Positions 1 to 12,284 of a stretch of DNA of 64,000 nt are shown here, piece after piece. The notes under the pieces were generated by a model. That model was not told the DNA's origin, ran no database searches, and saw only the letters and a program-made list of their open reading frames with translations. The stretch comes from Druceiella hillmani (Eukaryota; Arthropoda; Insecta; Lepidoptera; Hepialidae): assembly GCA_039881145.1 (NCBI GenBank), contig JAYKKI010000032.1:14216501-14280500 (forward strand). The letters run 5' to 3'. Position numbers and translations under genes: made by a program. How positions within the stretch are numbered: position 1 is the first letter of the stretch; the number at the start of each line of letters is the position of its first letter.

Positions 1-936
1 ATTATATTCTGATGTTTTAAACTATTTGTATAAATACGTATATACAATATATATAAATATGCATTTGCCAATTTTGAATTATTTTCTATAGCTTGTTTCG
101 TTCTGATTGTAGTTTATAGGTACAATCACTACTATTATTGAATAGTCTGGTTAATTGTAAGAAATTGCTCTTGGCGCTGTAAGTCATATAATAAAATTAT
201 TATTACTACATTACTTATTACTTTAAATTCGAAAAAGGCATCACAAAAAAGACTGTTGCAAGTTTCATATATTTTTTTGTGCTTTCCCAGAAAGAAACGA
301 AACGAAAATTGGTGAATAGTCATTTGCGCACACATACTTGAAGGTTGTGTACTTAAAAAAATATGAGGTAATTTAAATCAAACTTCAAGCAAATATTTTA
401 AGGTTTCGAACTGAAAAGATTTAATTTAATGAAAATTATTTAAAATTTATGAAACTATGGAATAGTTCAGTTTCTGATTAGATTTAAGTTTTTAAATAAT
501 TTCCTTTAATTCTAGTCTATAACAAACGAGAAAAACGTTATCTAAGTAATTACAAAAATGAAAGAAAATTCTTGATCAGTGATCGCCATCATAACTTATT
601 AAAAGATCTTTTTTGAAAATAAGAGATATTTCTTAATTTCCTTTTTCTATAAAACATTTTACTATAAAACTTGGGTTTTTGCTGATTTGTGATGCTCTTT
701 AAGATCTATTTAAAGTTGCTTTAATAATAGGGGTTTACTTTAATTATTGTGCACAATTTAGTTAAACGCATTTAGTTTATAATATATTTAACTCTGACAT
801 AAATCATACACATTCAGGAAATAAATGAACGTGGTACCTGAACTGTAATATTGTAAAAATTTAATGATTAAAATAAAAAAGTTATTCACGAAGTCCATGG
901 GTTGGGTTCTCTTAAAAATATCTTTGTACATGCTCA
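1..936. other. AT-rich stretch, no gene seen
   Basis: Only short chance reading frames and A/T runs are visible. I see no repeat boundary, hairpin or RNA gene. Confidence 0.6.
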
Positions 937-1295
937 AGCTCCTGTTCTAATGTTGTTTGTATTTTACTATTTGTATTTGAGTAAGCACATTAGATGATTT
1001 TTTTGTGCAATAACAATAAGTTTGTAGGCTAAATTAATTATAGATAACAAATTATGCGATGAACATTTATGTAACAATGAATCCTGCTTAAGATGCTCCG
1101 AGCTCCTGTTCTAATGTTGTTTCTATTTTATTATTTGTATTTGAGTAAGCATATTAGATGATTTTTTGTGCAATAACAATAAGTTTGTAGGCTGAATTAA
1201 TTATAAATAACAAATTATGCGATGAACATTTATGTAACAATGCATTCAGCTTAGATGCTCCGAGAACCTGTTCTAATATTGTTTGTATTTTATGG
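937..1295. repeat. 163-bp tandem repeat, about 2.2 copies
   Basis: The phrase CTCCTGTTCTAATGTTG starts at about 939 and again at about 1103, and a diverged third start (ACCTGTTCTAATATTG) lies near 1265. The spacings are 164 and 162 bp. The first two units share almost every base, including TTGTGCAATAACAATAAG and TTATGCGATGAACATTTATG. The third is cut off after about 30 bp. Together this is an ordinary local tandem duplication with no coding content. Confidence 0.9.
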
Positions 1296-1874
1296 CAAAT
1301 ACGTTTTGAAAAGCTACAATAAAAGGAAAATAATTGTGGTTTGTTTATACAAATAGAAGGGTTCATCGGTTTATTCTGGGGTCACGCCTTATAAAACGTC
1401 TTCAAGAAGTTTTTCTCTGAAGAAATATTTCCCTCGAATTAGCGTTTAAAGTCGCCTAAAATATTTTTTGAAGTCTGTCATATATCTGCGTATGCCATAA
1501 TATCTACTTCAATGTCAGTTGGGCGTACTAGGCAAGTTGCCAAAATTTTACTGTGAAAAGTGGGTAAGTTGATAAAATTTCCAAGAGCGTGCCTAATATA
1601 AATATAAATTGTTTTATTTCGTTTCCTCCTGAATATGACATTGAAAATATAAAACAGTTTTTCTTCTTCCTTAACCGGATAATTTTATAAGGAATGATCT
1701 TAAATACAGCGGGTTTAAAGGTACCTATATAAATAATGAATTATGTTGTGATTTGATCTATTATAATCAATGATGTTGAGGACAAGAAAGGTTTCTGAGA
1801 TATCCGTTGTTAATATGAACTCAAACGCCACAAAATACGCGAATTAAGTGTAGGTTTACACTAACTGATTTTTT
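1296..1874. other. Non-coding stretch, no feature seen
   Basis: Unique-looking AT-rich sequence between the 163-bp repeat and the first hairpin element. No reading frame, hairpin or repeat was recognised. Confidence 0.5.
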
Positions 1875-2177
1875 AATATATTTGGCGTTAATTTTGTAGA
1901 AATTCATTATTCACAATTAAATGAAACTACGTGATGTAGCATTATTTCTACTTTCTTTAAGTTCTTTACCAGAACCTAGGTTTCGTTGTAATACAACATC
2001 TTCAGGTGGGCTATTAGCAAAGAACTTTCTTACTAATAGCCCACCTGAAGATGTTGTAATAAAACGAAATCTAGGTCTTGGTAAAGAACTTATAGAAAGT
2101 AGAAATTATACTACCACGTAGTTTCATTTAATTGCGTGTAATGAATTTCTACAAAATTAACGCCAAATATATTCAAT
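1875..2177. mobile_element. Long-hairpin element, copy 1 (both tails present)
   Basis: This is a nearly perfect inverted repeat. The left arm runs from AATATATTTGGCGTTAA through CACAATTAAATGAAAC to GGTGGGCTATTAG, and the right arm returns from CTAATAGCCCACC to TTAACGCCAAATATATT. The loop is only about 15 bases. It is the only one of five copies in which both outer tails (about 45 bp each) are kept, so the whole 300 bp can fold. It carries the AAGTTC/GAACTT subtype at one variable site and GGGCTATT/AATAGCCC at another. I could not find a target-site duplication. An open frame of 66 codons (1921-2121) crosses the hairpin but is best explained as a by-product of the palindrome. No transposase is encoded, so the element is non-autonomous. 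The family is not recognised. Confidence 0.9.
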
Positions 2178-2569
2178 AGTTAAAAAAATGTTTGTAAGTT
2201 TCCGAAATTATTAGAAATGTTTCTTGGGAAAAGTGAATTTTCTAGAATTTCACTACGATAATGTTTAAACTATTTAATTATTTGTTACTTTTTGCCTTTA
2301 TTTCATTCACAGTTAGCTTTAACATTGCACGAACTTATTTTCATTAGAACGAATTCAATTACATACAAGGTATTATGTACAGTATTCAACACAAGTATAC
2401 TAGTAGATAGTTCGTGTACCTTTCAATAATCATCAAATCGTTTCCTTAACATTACTATACGTCATACAGTGTTGAACTAAATGTCAGTTAATACAAAATT
2501 CAGCCAAGATGTTCATTCATTCGCGTTCAAAGTTCGACAAATAACTCTTCACAAACTTCCATTATCTAT
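2178..2569. other. Non-coding stretch, no feature seen
   Basis: AT-rich sequence with no recognised repeat or coding frame. Confidence 0.5.
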
Positions 2570-2800
2570 AGTCTCGCCTTTAAAACTTACTCTCTAAACG
2601 CCCAGTTCCTAGCCAGGCAGAAAGTGTCTTCAAGCACTTGCCTGCCTTTGAACGAAACAATTGTTGTCCAGTCGGGTCAATATAACTCAATCGAGTCGTT
2701 ATCCTTGTGAGGTCACCGCGTCGGAGCCTTACGCCGGTAAGCACTTTATTGTCTGAGGCGGCCCCAGACAATCGACGACCTAAGTACTAAAGTTGCTTCG
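2570..2800 (-). other. Less AT-rich unique block, possible minus-strand exon
   Basis: This block is visibly richer in G and C than its surroundings. On the minus strand it holds an open frame of 63 codons (2771 to 2580) whose 3' part contains a consensus-like splice donor GTAAGT at about 2590-2585. A second donor-like GTAAGC lies on the plus strand near 2739. No protein family is recognised in the frame. Composition and splice-site resemblance are seen; exon status is inference. A conserved non-coding element is equally possible. Confidence 0.2.
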
Positions 2801-3655
2801 TAAAAGCTTAATTTGTATGTAACTTTAAGGGAAAGCAAATAGTTGGAGTTATTTTTATGCCTAGTTTTTACGAGTTGTTCGAAATGTAACCGCACGCGTA
2901 TACAAATAAAAACTCGTACTAAATATGAGACACTGAAACTGTTTCAAAAGTTTTTGGGGTTGTTCTCTTCAGTTGAAAGATTTTTTAGGCGTTTTAAAAA
3001 GTAATTAACTAATTTTGGAATTACTGCCTTAATCATATTATGAAGGTTATCAGAGTAGCCCAGATCGTTCATCGTTCTGAATAAAGACGGTATAAAGATT
3101 ATGCAAGAGAGAGATAGATAAATGTAATATTTCATAATTTTCAATAAAAATGTGGTTATAGAAAATACTTATTAAATTAAGTAAGGATTATAGTATAACT
3201 GTATAAAAATAGGAGCAATTAGAAATTAAAGAAACAGTCCTAAAACATCCAGCCCATCAGTTTATTTTTTTTGTTTATTTTATTGTGGAATAAGAATGTA
3301 TCATTTCTTAAACACCAACCGAAGGAAGAACGTAGAATAAGAACGTGATTTTATGTAAAATTTTGTGAGATGATAGGTACACCATAAGAATGACTGCCAA
3401 AAATATGTACACAAATTTAAAATAGACATGGAAAAATATGAAAATCAAAACGAAAAAAAATCATGGAAATACAAAGCCTACACGCATAGTGGAAAAACTA
3501 TTCCCAACTAGATAAGTTTGTACTAAGTTAAATACTTCTTAGAACTTTCTCATTCTTTAATATTTACGTCAATGACTTGAAAAATAGTTAATATCATAAT
3601 AACACAAACAATTTGAACAAAATGAGTAATAAATAAAGAAAACGGGACTTAACAA
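2801..3655. other. AT-rich stretch, no feature seen
   Basis: No coding frame of note, no tandem repeat and no hairpin seen. Confidence 0.5.
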
Positions 3656-3925
3656 AAAATTGGCTGCTCTACTGCCCACCCTAATTCAACACGAAACTTA
3701 CTGGGTCCACAGGGCGTGCAGAAAAAAGAAATAAACCCTATTGTACTGTCAAAGCCGGCGGCGGAATAGTCGGCCATATTGGATAGATCGCGTAGTCGTG
3801 ACAATAACATGCGCACGCGCACGCAATATCGACCAATCATGTGCATAGGTTATAGCGCCGCCGCGACGTTGACATTATCGTCGTCTCTCTCTAACGGCCG
3901 AAATGGGCCGAATTCAATTTAGTTC
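3656..3925. promoter_or_regulatory. CpG-rich block, candidate promoter or Polycomb-type element
   Basis: This island contrasts sharply with the AT-rich surroundings: GCCGGCGGCGGAATAG, GCGCACGCGCACGC, GCGCCGCCGCGACG and TAACGGCCGAAATGGGCC all fall within about 200 bp. It contains GGCCATATTGG, which includes the GCCAT core bound by Pho/YY1 proteins, and a CT-rich run (CGTCTCTCTCT). No conserved coding frame is visible. Composition and motifs are seen; promoter or Polycomb response function is inference. Confidence 0.3.
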
Positions 3926-5310
3926 AGAGGGCGACTTTAATAGTATTTTTATTAAATTTTAGATAATTTTATTTTTCGTGTATTTCTTTATTGATGCAAA
4001 AAACTATTTGTTTTATTTACTCCACTTGTTTAAATGTGTGCTTTACGAGTAATTGTCAATTTAAATAGTTCAGAGTCAAAGATTGCAGAGCAATGTATTG
4101 GTGGATTTAATACTACAAATGTATAATGTTAAAAAAGTGTGATATTAAAAATCATTAGAATCCGCATAATTTTTTAATATACCTGTTGCTGAACGACGTA
4201 TATAAATATAGTTCAGAGTTCTTTCTTTGCACGTGGGTTACGTGATTTTATTATTTTTTTGCTTGTACAGTAATAATTTTTCGTTTATTCTGACTAAATA
4301 AATCGTAAAAAAATTAAACTCTCCTTTTTATTACTCTTATTGAAACTCATTTTATTTCGAAAACGTCAAATTAATTTTTCTTTTTTTACCCGGTAATCAA
4401 TTTTAAGTTGCCAGTTAGTTGAGTATTTTACAAAAATTCAAATTGTTCTATTTCGTTCCTACATACCTTTTGCCAGTAATTGTTTTACGCAAATTTATTT
4501 TAAAGCAATGCTAGTTAATACTTTAAGATAGTTACTCTAAGGTAAATTGTTTGATCTAGTTCGTATAAGCATACTGTTCCAAATTAAATACAGCTTTAAT
4601 TTAATCTCGATGCAGTTGAAGTAAATAAACATTAAAATAAGTTTGCGTAAACCATCGTTAATTTACTTGTTGCTTTATTATTACTAAATATTTAATCCAT
4701 ATTTTAGAATATACAAGGCAAGGTTTGGTCGAAACCTGTAAAAAATTATTAATTGTCTTGAACATTTCTTTCATTTTATCATATAGTACTTAGGTATTGT
4801 ACAGGAGTATAAGAAACTTCGGGCTGATAATAGAAATAAACATTTTTTAATAATTTATAATCAACCACGATGTAACAACTTCAAAGTTACATCGAACAAT
4901 CAGGAAAAAGAAAATAAAAACAATAGCGCAACATAAGTTAAGTATGATTTAATTGATATGGAGGTATTTAACTAGAATAATTTAATTATTAGTAGTTAAT
5001 TAAATACAATTGATTTTATAATCTGATAAATAAACGATGAAGAATTCTCCAAATAATATTCGCATATAATAAGAGCATTTCTTTTTCTAGGATGTAATTC
5101 AAAGGCCATGGAGCTATTTACATCGGCGCTAACATTTATATGTACCAATATAATTTAATTTTTGCTTATATTTTTGTATAAGTTATAAATTAAGTTGTAT
5201 AAGTTATAAACTAAGTTATTATTCTAAATTGATAAGAAATTACTAATTTAATTAGGAGAGGTAAAATTTAATTTTTATTGGACATAAAATAATTTTTTGG
5301 GATATCTCAA
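3926..5310. other. AT-rich stretch with one small hairpin
   Basis: Mostly featureless. A small perfect hairpin CGATGTAAC/GTTACATCG lies at about 4868-4892. Degenerate repeats of TATAAGTTATAAA occur near 5166-5215. No gene is seen. Confidence 0.5.
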
Positions 5311-5322
5311 TATAAAAATACT

Positions 5323-5517
5323 TTGAAGAAAATGGCTACCAAGGAAGCTTATGATGGTTTGGAAGGTTCGGAGTCTTTAATAATAGGTGATAAAAATAAC
5401 GTAGATTCATTAACTTTTAACTTTAATAAATCGATGGTGCGAAATTTGAATAGAATTTTTTTATTACCAATAATTATAGATTTTATTAGCATACTTTTAG
5501 AAGCTGTAATTGTTTAA
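5323..5517 (+). CDS. Small open reading frame with hydrophobic C-terminus (unproven)
   Basis: The frame has 64 codons. The second ATG, at 5332, has the better context (AAAATGGCT) and would give about 61 residues. The first half is polar and acidic (MATKEAYDGLEGSESLIIG). The last 20 or so residues are strongly hydrophobic (FLLPIIIDFISILLEAVIV), as in a tail-anchored membrane peptide. An AATAAA signal lies about 80 bp downstream, at 5597. Against a real gene: AT-rich DNA readily encodes Ile/Leu/Phe runs, the length is within chance, and no family is recognised. Confidence 0.15.
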   Translation: MKKMATKEAYDGLEGSESLIIGDKNNVDSLTFNFNKSMVRNLNRIFLLPIIIDFISILLEAVIV

Positions 5518-5609
5518 ATTAGATTGGAAATTAAGTTATTAGTATTAGAATTTATTTGCTTAGAATTGAAGATTAAGGTTGTTATAATGTGAGAGGAATA
5601 AAGATAAAA

Positions 5610-6189
5610 CTAGATCAAAAAATTTCGAATATTATTTATTTCTAAATTGGTTACATATCAAGTGAAATTGTTAGCAATTTAACTACGTTATTAAAGGTCT
5701 TAGTTAAAAATTATGGATACTCGGGTTTGACAGTTTGATTGGTCGATACATGGATTTCCGAGTTAAAATTTCATTTATAATTTAGATGTTTCATTTTGAG
5801 AAGTTTCTATTCCACTTATGTTTCGGACTTTCTGTTCCATCTCCTTTTTATAAACTTGTGAATCAGATGAGACGAAATTGTAAACAATGTAACATTAATA
5901 TTCGTTAAGCACAAATAGAATTCGCAATTTTCGTACACTCTTGGGCAAATAGGACTATAATTACCTAAGGTTACGCAATATACGTACTTAGGAAGTTTAA
6001 ACATTTTAGGGCTTGTATTCTCTTAAAATATTAATATTATCTTTCGCTATGTGGATATATTGCCAAGTATATTTTCACGTATAACATAGTAACTTCAAAA
6101 CACAGGATTATCGCTTGAAATTTTCCAATAAAATTTACGTTAACTTCATTTGAACTATATATCTATAACAATCTACAATCACCTGTTCT
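5610..6189. other. AT-rich stretch, no feature seen
   Basis: No recognised gene or repeat. Confidence 0.5.
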
Positions 6190-6755
6190 TTCAATTGATA
6201 CCTTACACAATTGAAAACAAATACATTCTTTTTAAATTAGCACAAATATTTTTTAGGTTTTCACAGCTGCGAAATATACGGGTGAATAAGTTCGGTTAAA
6301 TTTCCATGATTTCTAAGTACAACTCGCTCATTCAATTGATATCTTACACAAACAAATACATTCTTTTTAAATTAACACAAATAATTTTAGGTTGTCACAA
6401 CTGCGAAACATGTGAGCGAATAAGTTCGGTTATTATTCTAAATTTCCAGGATTTCTAAGTACAATCCGCTCATTCAATTCATATCTTACACAAACAAATA
6501 CATTCTTTTTAAATTAACATAAATAATTTTAGGTTGTCACAACTGCGAAACATGTGAGCGAATAAGTTCGGTATTATTCTAAATTTCCAGGATTTCTAAG
6601 TACAATCCGCTCATTCAATTCATATCTTACACAATCGAAAACAAATACATTCTTTTCAAATTAACATCACTTTTTTAGGTTCTCACGACTGCGAAGTATG
6701 CAAGTGAATAAGTTCGGTTATTATCCAAAATTTCCATGATTTCTAAGAAAAACTT
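6190..6755. repeat. 141-bp tandem repeat, four copies
   Basis: The phrase TTCAATTGATA(T/C)CTTACAC starts at 6190 and 6331, and as TTCAATTCATATCTTACAC at 6473 and 6614, giving spacings of 141, 142 and 141 bp. Each unit continues with ACAAATACATTCTTTT, then TTAGGTT(T/G)TCAC..CTGCGAA, then GAATAAGTTCGGTTA and TTTCCA.GATTTCTAAG. The two middle copies are the most alike. No coding content. Confidence 0.92.
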
Positions 6756-7900
6756 TTTACGTTGAATCGTTTCGCAGAAAAAAGGAGTTTTTATTACATA
6801 ATCAGCTGACAAGTCAGCTATTATAGAAGTATTTTTTTTATTTCCTTTAGATGTACTTGGTTTTAAAAATAAAAGAAACATCATTTATTTTTTATTATTG
6901 TTTTTGAAAGGACATATTGACATGAGTAAAAAACCGAACTGATATGTTAGATAGACATCTATGTTTATGTAACGATAATATAGTTTTACACCACTAATAC
7001 ACGATACACTGACACAATATCCGTATCAGCGGAGGTAAGCGAGAGATATATGTTATGTAACGGTTTGAGGTGGTGTATTAAGTTCAGATTAGCATACAAT
7101 AGACAGGCAGCAATGATCGAGTGAAATGCGTACGCGCTTTGACACGCCTCATTAGCTACCGACACTTTATACGAATATGAATATGAGACACTTGACAAAT
7201 GTGTGTATATATGATAAAATGCGTTTCATATGCATATGTCATTGCGTGTACCTCTATGCAAAATGAGCAATATCTATGCTATATAATTTATACTTATGTA
7301 TATAGTAATAGTCTAATTGCATTTGGTCTGAAGTAATCATGTGACAATATTTAGTTATATTTTTATTGAACTTTGCTGAAACTTAAAAGCTAAGTAGAGG
7401 CAGTGTGCACTGATCGCAATCTCTTACATCCGACCTAGAAACAATCTTTTACATCCGACCACTATATGGGCAGTAGAAATATTAGAGCAGTGGTGACTAT
7501 GGTAATAAAAATAAACGAAAAGTTATAAATGATGAACAAAAAATATGTGATTGTTATTCTAAGTATTGAATATACAAATATAAATAATATGAAGTTAAAT
7601 ATAACAACAGAAGTAACAGGTACCTATTCAGGTGTATGAAAGGGATTGGAAAATGACGAGGAATGAGGAAAAGCAATTTTTCAGGGAGATAATGAGGTAA
7701 AGGAGTAAGAAATATTTTTCCTATTATTCGCTTCATTTAATATCACAAACATGTTTGATTATGTATATATGTATATATAGCAGGGAGGGAGAAAATTTTG
7801 AAGACGCGAGCTTTTATTTCTTTAAAAGATTACGAAATTGTTCTGACTACATTTTTTGTAGAGTTTTATACTGTCGGAGTTGGGTTTTATACTGTATTGG
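6756..7900. other. AT-rich stretch, minor local repeats
   Basis: A short direct repeat, CTTACATCCGACC, occurs twice (about 7424 and 7449). A short TATATGTATATATA run lies near 7762. No gene is seen. Confidence 0.45.
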
Positions 7901-8240
7901 TTCCAGCGTCTAAATAGTAACGTAGAAATGTAGACAGTATGCGACTACATAGTAACATAGAATCACGCGGAGACTTAGAACGTGGTATCTTTAGTCACTG
8001 AGACTTGGTTGAGAATGGATCGATCTTTGAGTCACTTAGAGCGTTCGCTAAATGTGTTCTTGAAAAAATGGAGATCTTGAATGATTAATTGAGAAGGGAC
8101 AGACTCTAACCCTGTTGGGTTGAGACTGTAGATACGGGACTCTATTAGGGGATCTTCGACGGTCCGTTCTTTTGTATGAGGTGGGTCGTTACGGATCCCA
8201 GGAGGGGCCCTGAGACAACTCGGGTGGAAGGTGGTAATAT
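7901..8240. other. Less AT-rich unique block
   Basis: The sequence becomes richer in G (GGGTTGAGACTGTAG, AGGGGATCTTCGACGG, CCCAGGAGGGGCCC). There is no long frame on either strand and no recognisable domain. It could be a decayed transposon or LTR piece, or conserved non-coding DNA. I cannot distinguish these from the sequence alone. Confidence 0.25.
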
Positions 8241-8629
8241 TATCTCTTTGGTTCCTTCAATATGGGTTTAAAAAATAAATGTCGATTTAAATAAAATTGC
8301 AACATGGTCTAATTTCCGGAGTAATATATTGATAAAAGAAAATACGAATTAAGTTAAAAAAAAAGAAAATTTAAAAAAATATGAGGGCCCTTTCTAATTA
8401 TCCTACTTAATGTTTAGTACAAGTTTTCTTTCAATCAAATAAAGAAAAACAGTAAAATATATCATTTTTAACAAATACACTTGTTTATAGGTATAAATAA
8501 AGAAAGTACATACGCCTAACATTGTTCTGCTCCACATTCTGTCAGTCATCAACTTATAATTAATATTATGGATATAGATTGGAAGCAGTTATTTGAGTTT
8601 ACGTATTCCAAAAAAAATTTGTTCAACTC

Positions 8630-8633
<4 letters not shown>

Positions 8634-8684
<51 letters not shown>
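8634..8684. repeat. (TA)n microsatellite
   Basis: An uninterrupted TA dinucleotide run of about 50 bp. Confidence 0.97.
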
Positions 8685-8687
<3 letters not shown>

Positions 8688-8689
8688 GA

Positions 8690-10196
8690 GATATGATTCT
8701 GATTACTGTTGATACAGGGACCATAACCGTTCTGGTTGACTGTAAGAGATTACCCTCGTAGCAATAAGTCCGCCGTATGTATTAACTGGCAACATTAAAG
8801 TACATAAATCCCGCAAGATTACCAGGAGAGGACGGCACGAAAGTAGTAGATAGATACATTTTCATCTTCAAGAAATAAGCGAAGGAAAATTTTTAAGCGT
8901 AAAGATTTTCTTTCTGCCTTTAGGTAAGATATTGAACATGATTTGTTTTAGCTTTTTATATCAGTAAAATAAAGAATGGTGAGTCGTTATTTATGTTCTC
9001 TTTTCGTCCATTACGTACTTGTCTTCTAAAATATTGACTGCGGAAGCCTTCGGTTCATTTTCACGTAGTCAATAACTGAAAAGTTTTGAATTATTGATAA
9101 CGTTTCATTAGTTGTTTTAGCTGTATGAAAAGATTACGTTTTCTACATTAATAAAGATAATTCTAATTAACAGAGTTATTAAGAAGTCTGTTTAATGTCA
9201 AGATAATATTAACGAAACGTTAAAAAGGTTACTATCCTTAAATGAAAGAAATAAAGTCTATTTTTTTAAATAAAGAATATTTAAGGAAACATTTTTATAA
9301 AATTAACTTTTAATACCTTAATCGTCGTTAAGTATCTTCTTTCATATTTTATGTGTATATGTTACATGTGTATATATCATATATTTTTTCGCAATTTTTA
9401 TTAAAAGACGAAATATATTTTTTCCTTTTCGTTTCAGAAATTTTTAATACGTGGCAAAATCAAGTCAAACCAGACAGTTTTCCATTTTTTTATGTATATA
9501 AATCATTAAATAGATAACAGATACTACCGTTTATGTTAGCCATAATAGTACATCTACATGGTTTAACCAACAAAGAATAATACTCCCATACCAGGTCGAC
9601 TGGTACCAGAAAACAAAATACAGAAAAATTTAGATTATCTAGGCAGTACCACTATTTCTATCGCGCTAAACCACGAAATATATTTAGTGCAAATTATATG
9701 CGTACCAGCTGCAACTGAAAGACTGGCCATTTTTCAGAATATACATCTTAAAAGCGTAACCCTGTTGAAATAATGGTAAGGTTGGATCCTTGTGTTATTG
9801 CGTTTTATCTTAACTTCTCTGGAAAATGTCACTATGAAATATATAGAAAGTTATATAAAATATAAAATTCTTTGGTTTAAATCAATGCAAGAACATATTC
9901 CTCAATAACTGTGTACTCAATTCATTTATAAAGAGTTGAGATTATGAGAAAATTTTATTACAATCCCGTAAAATCAATTAGAAATTGACACAAGGTGATT
10001 ACAGTACAAATATCTGTAATGTAAAGCAAACCGATAAGTTACCGTCAAAGTATTTATCACAATAAACATAATTTGAAAAGGTTAAATAATATTAAAGAGG
10101 TTACTAATAGGTATACTATCTTTTCTTATCTAATTTGCTGAAACCATATGTTTAGCACCTTATAAATTAGTAAAAACTAATTGTTTGAACATTCCG
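8690..10196. other. AT-rich stretch, no feature seen
   Basis: No coding frame, tandem repeat or hairpin was recognised. Part of it may be decayed repeats. Confidence 0.45.
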
Positions 10197-10795
10197 TACC
10201 ACAAAAGGATAAGCAAAACCCTTATAATATCAGGCACGTGTCTGTCTATCTGTCGTAGTCTTTTTTCTCAGAAATCTCGCTTGGCGTAGAAATTTCAAAT
10301 TTTTATAAAACATGTTAATAAAACAGTATCTCAATGGCATGTATCTCAATAGCTAATATATTTGAAAAAAATTTTAAGGTGAGCAAATTAAGTACGGAAT
10401 TATTTGATTATTAATTTTATTTAATTCCATATATGGTGTGGGGTGTCATTTGAAAGGGTTAATTAAAAGGGTGTTGAATTTTAAGTAGTACGTCTTCAGA
10501 GAAATATCAAAGAATATACAAAAAAAATATGTCGGCCCACCCCATATTTCCCGATCTGTTTACCCTAAACTTATACATATATCATTTATTCTATATTTAA
10601 TTTTTTTTTAATTTTCACCATGCTTAATTCCTATGAAAGATATAGTAGGTAATATTTATTAGCGTTGTGAAAAATTAATATTTGTGAATAGTTTGACAGA
10701 AAGACTGTGTCCCTTCAAATGTTTATAAGTGCCTAAATGAGTACCGAGTCCTCGTGGTGCGAGCTTCATTCGTGCTAAATAAGTTTTATTCAGGT
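10197..10795 (+). repeat. Dispersed Lepidoptera-type repeat, near full length
   Basis: The segment begins with a degenerate head (ACCACAAAAGGATAAGC, AACCCTTATAATATCA) followed by TGTCTGTCTATCTGTC and TTTTCTCAGAAATCTCGC. It then has GTGGGGTGTCATTTGAAAGG and ends near TCCTCGTGGTGCGAGC. From memory of Lepidoptera genomes this order (GGAACCCTTATA, TGTCTGTC, GGGTATCATTTGAAAGG, terminal GTGCGAG motif) is a common dispersed repeat. The 3' portion is shared with 40092-40225 in this window (GTGTGAAAAATTAATATTTGT, AAATGTTTATAAGT), which supports repeat status independently. No coding capacity seen. Confidence 0.65.
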
Positions 10796-11974
10796 TTAAG
10801 CTATGTAGTAGTAAGTTGTTTCTATGGATATTTATTTGTTTTATATTGCGTTATTAAAAATCAAACATAACATAAAGCAAATAAATTCTCAAAGAGACAG
10901 ACAAAACACTAATTAAATTTGCATGCATAGAAATGCATTTCGTAAACGAATAATAAAATATGATGGCTCTGCTGCAAACAGTAATCAAATGAAAGGCTCT
11001 CATGTGACCTTTGATAATTTATTACGAAAGTCGCTTTTTTAAAATGTTGTATAAAATTTGTGACGACACTCAAAATCATTAAGTTTATAATCGAAGTGCG
11101 CTTCGTCTATTTAAGACTAAATAGTTTTTTTCCCGCAGCTCCGCTCACGTAAACTTTTAAGTGCTCATACTTTCCACGAGTGATTATTAATTTTGTATAT
11201 CGCTAATAAAATACCAATTGATAAAATAACTATACCTACCAACTGATAAAATAACTATGGCTTCCCACTTTCTCTGTCGTCTCTGCCCCATCCGTAGTAT
11301 TTCGTGCCTATTCACGATCAAGGACAGGTATCTTAATAGATACTCGTACATAGAACATCTATAGTAACTTTCATACATAGAAATCTGGTTAACACTTTCT
11401 ATGGCAGTGAAAACTGCATCAAAATCCATTTAGTAGATCCCAACTTATAGCGAACAGACAGACTGCATTATAGGTATTAAAATTATTTAATTTTTAAACT
11501 GTTTTCTATAAATTTAATTTGCTCACATGCCAAGAACTGCTAAAACAAACAAACGAACGAGCAAACGAACAAATAAGATTCTAAATGCCTGGCTTGTACC
11601 TATTCATTTTTTGCTTTCCGGTGCCAAGCTGAAAGGGAAAAGACGTTTTTCCATGAATGGTTTTTTATTTAAGGAAAAATGTAGTTATTTTGTATTTGTT
11701 TACACAGTATTGAGGTTGTGAGAAGATACTAGACGGGTGACATCCAAAGTAACAAAGGTATTTGCGAAATCGTTTAGCACAGTGTCGTTTGTCCATTTAA
11801 CTGCTTGCCAGCTTGTCGCATCTGTTAACGGTGACTTCATTTGTTTGCTCATTACATTATGAGCTGATGTGTTTGTGTTTTGTAATGAAATACGGTGGCA
11901 ATGTCACTCCTTGTATTGGATATCTCGAGTACGTGATTTACAGTTGAAAAAAAAACGAAAATACGAAAAAAGAT
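10796..11974. other. Non-coding stretch, no feature seen
   Basis: No convincing coding frame or repeat. A frame of 80 codons on the minus strand (11187-11429) has no recognisable family and is within chance length. Confidence 0.45.
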
Positions 11975-12272
11975 ATTGAATATATTTGGCGTTAATTTTG
12001 TAGAAATTCATTATTCGCAATTAATGAAATTACGTGATGTAGTATTATTTCTACTTTCTTTAATTTCTTTACCACGACCTAGGTTTCGTTGTATTACAAT
12101 ATCTTCAGGTGGGCTATTAGCAAAGATCTTTGCTATATAGCTATATATCTTTGCTATATAGCTATATAATAGCCCACCTGAAGATGTTGTAATACAACGA
12201 AACCTAGGTCGCGGTAAAGAAATTAAAGAAAGTAGAAATAATACTAAATGACGTAGTTTCACTTAATTGTGG
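11975..12272 (+). mobile_element. Long-hairpin element, copy 2
   Basis: The copy starts ATTGAATATATTTGGCG, continues through the unpaired tail, then has paired arms closing at CACTTAATTGTGG. The centre is expanded by a duplicated TCTTTGCTATATAGCTATA motif. Flanks ACGAAAAAAGAT (11963-11974) and ACGACATAAGAT (12273-12284) agree at 10 of 12 bases and may be an aged target-site duplication. The right outer tail found in copy 1 is absent, as in copies 3 and 5. The arms belong to the AATTTC/GAAATT and GGGCTATT/AATAGCCC subtypes. The 83-codon minus-strand frame inside (12011-12262) is a palindrome by-product. Confidence 0.92.
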
Positions 12273-12284
12273 ACGACATAAGAT

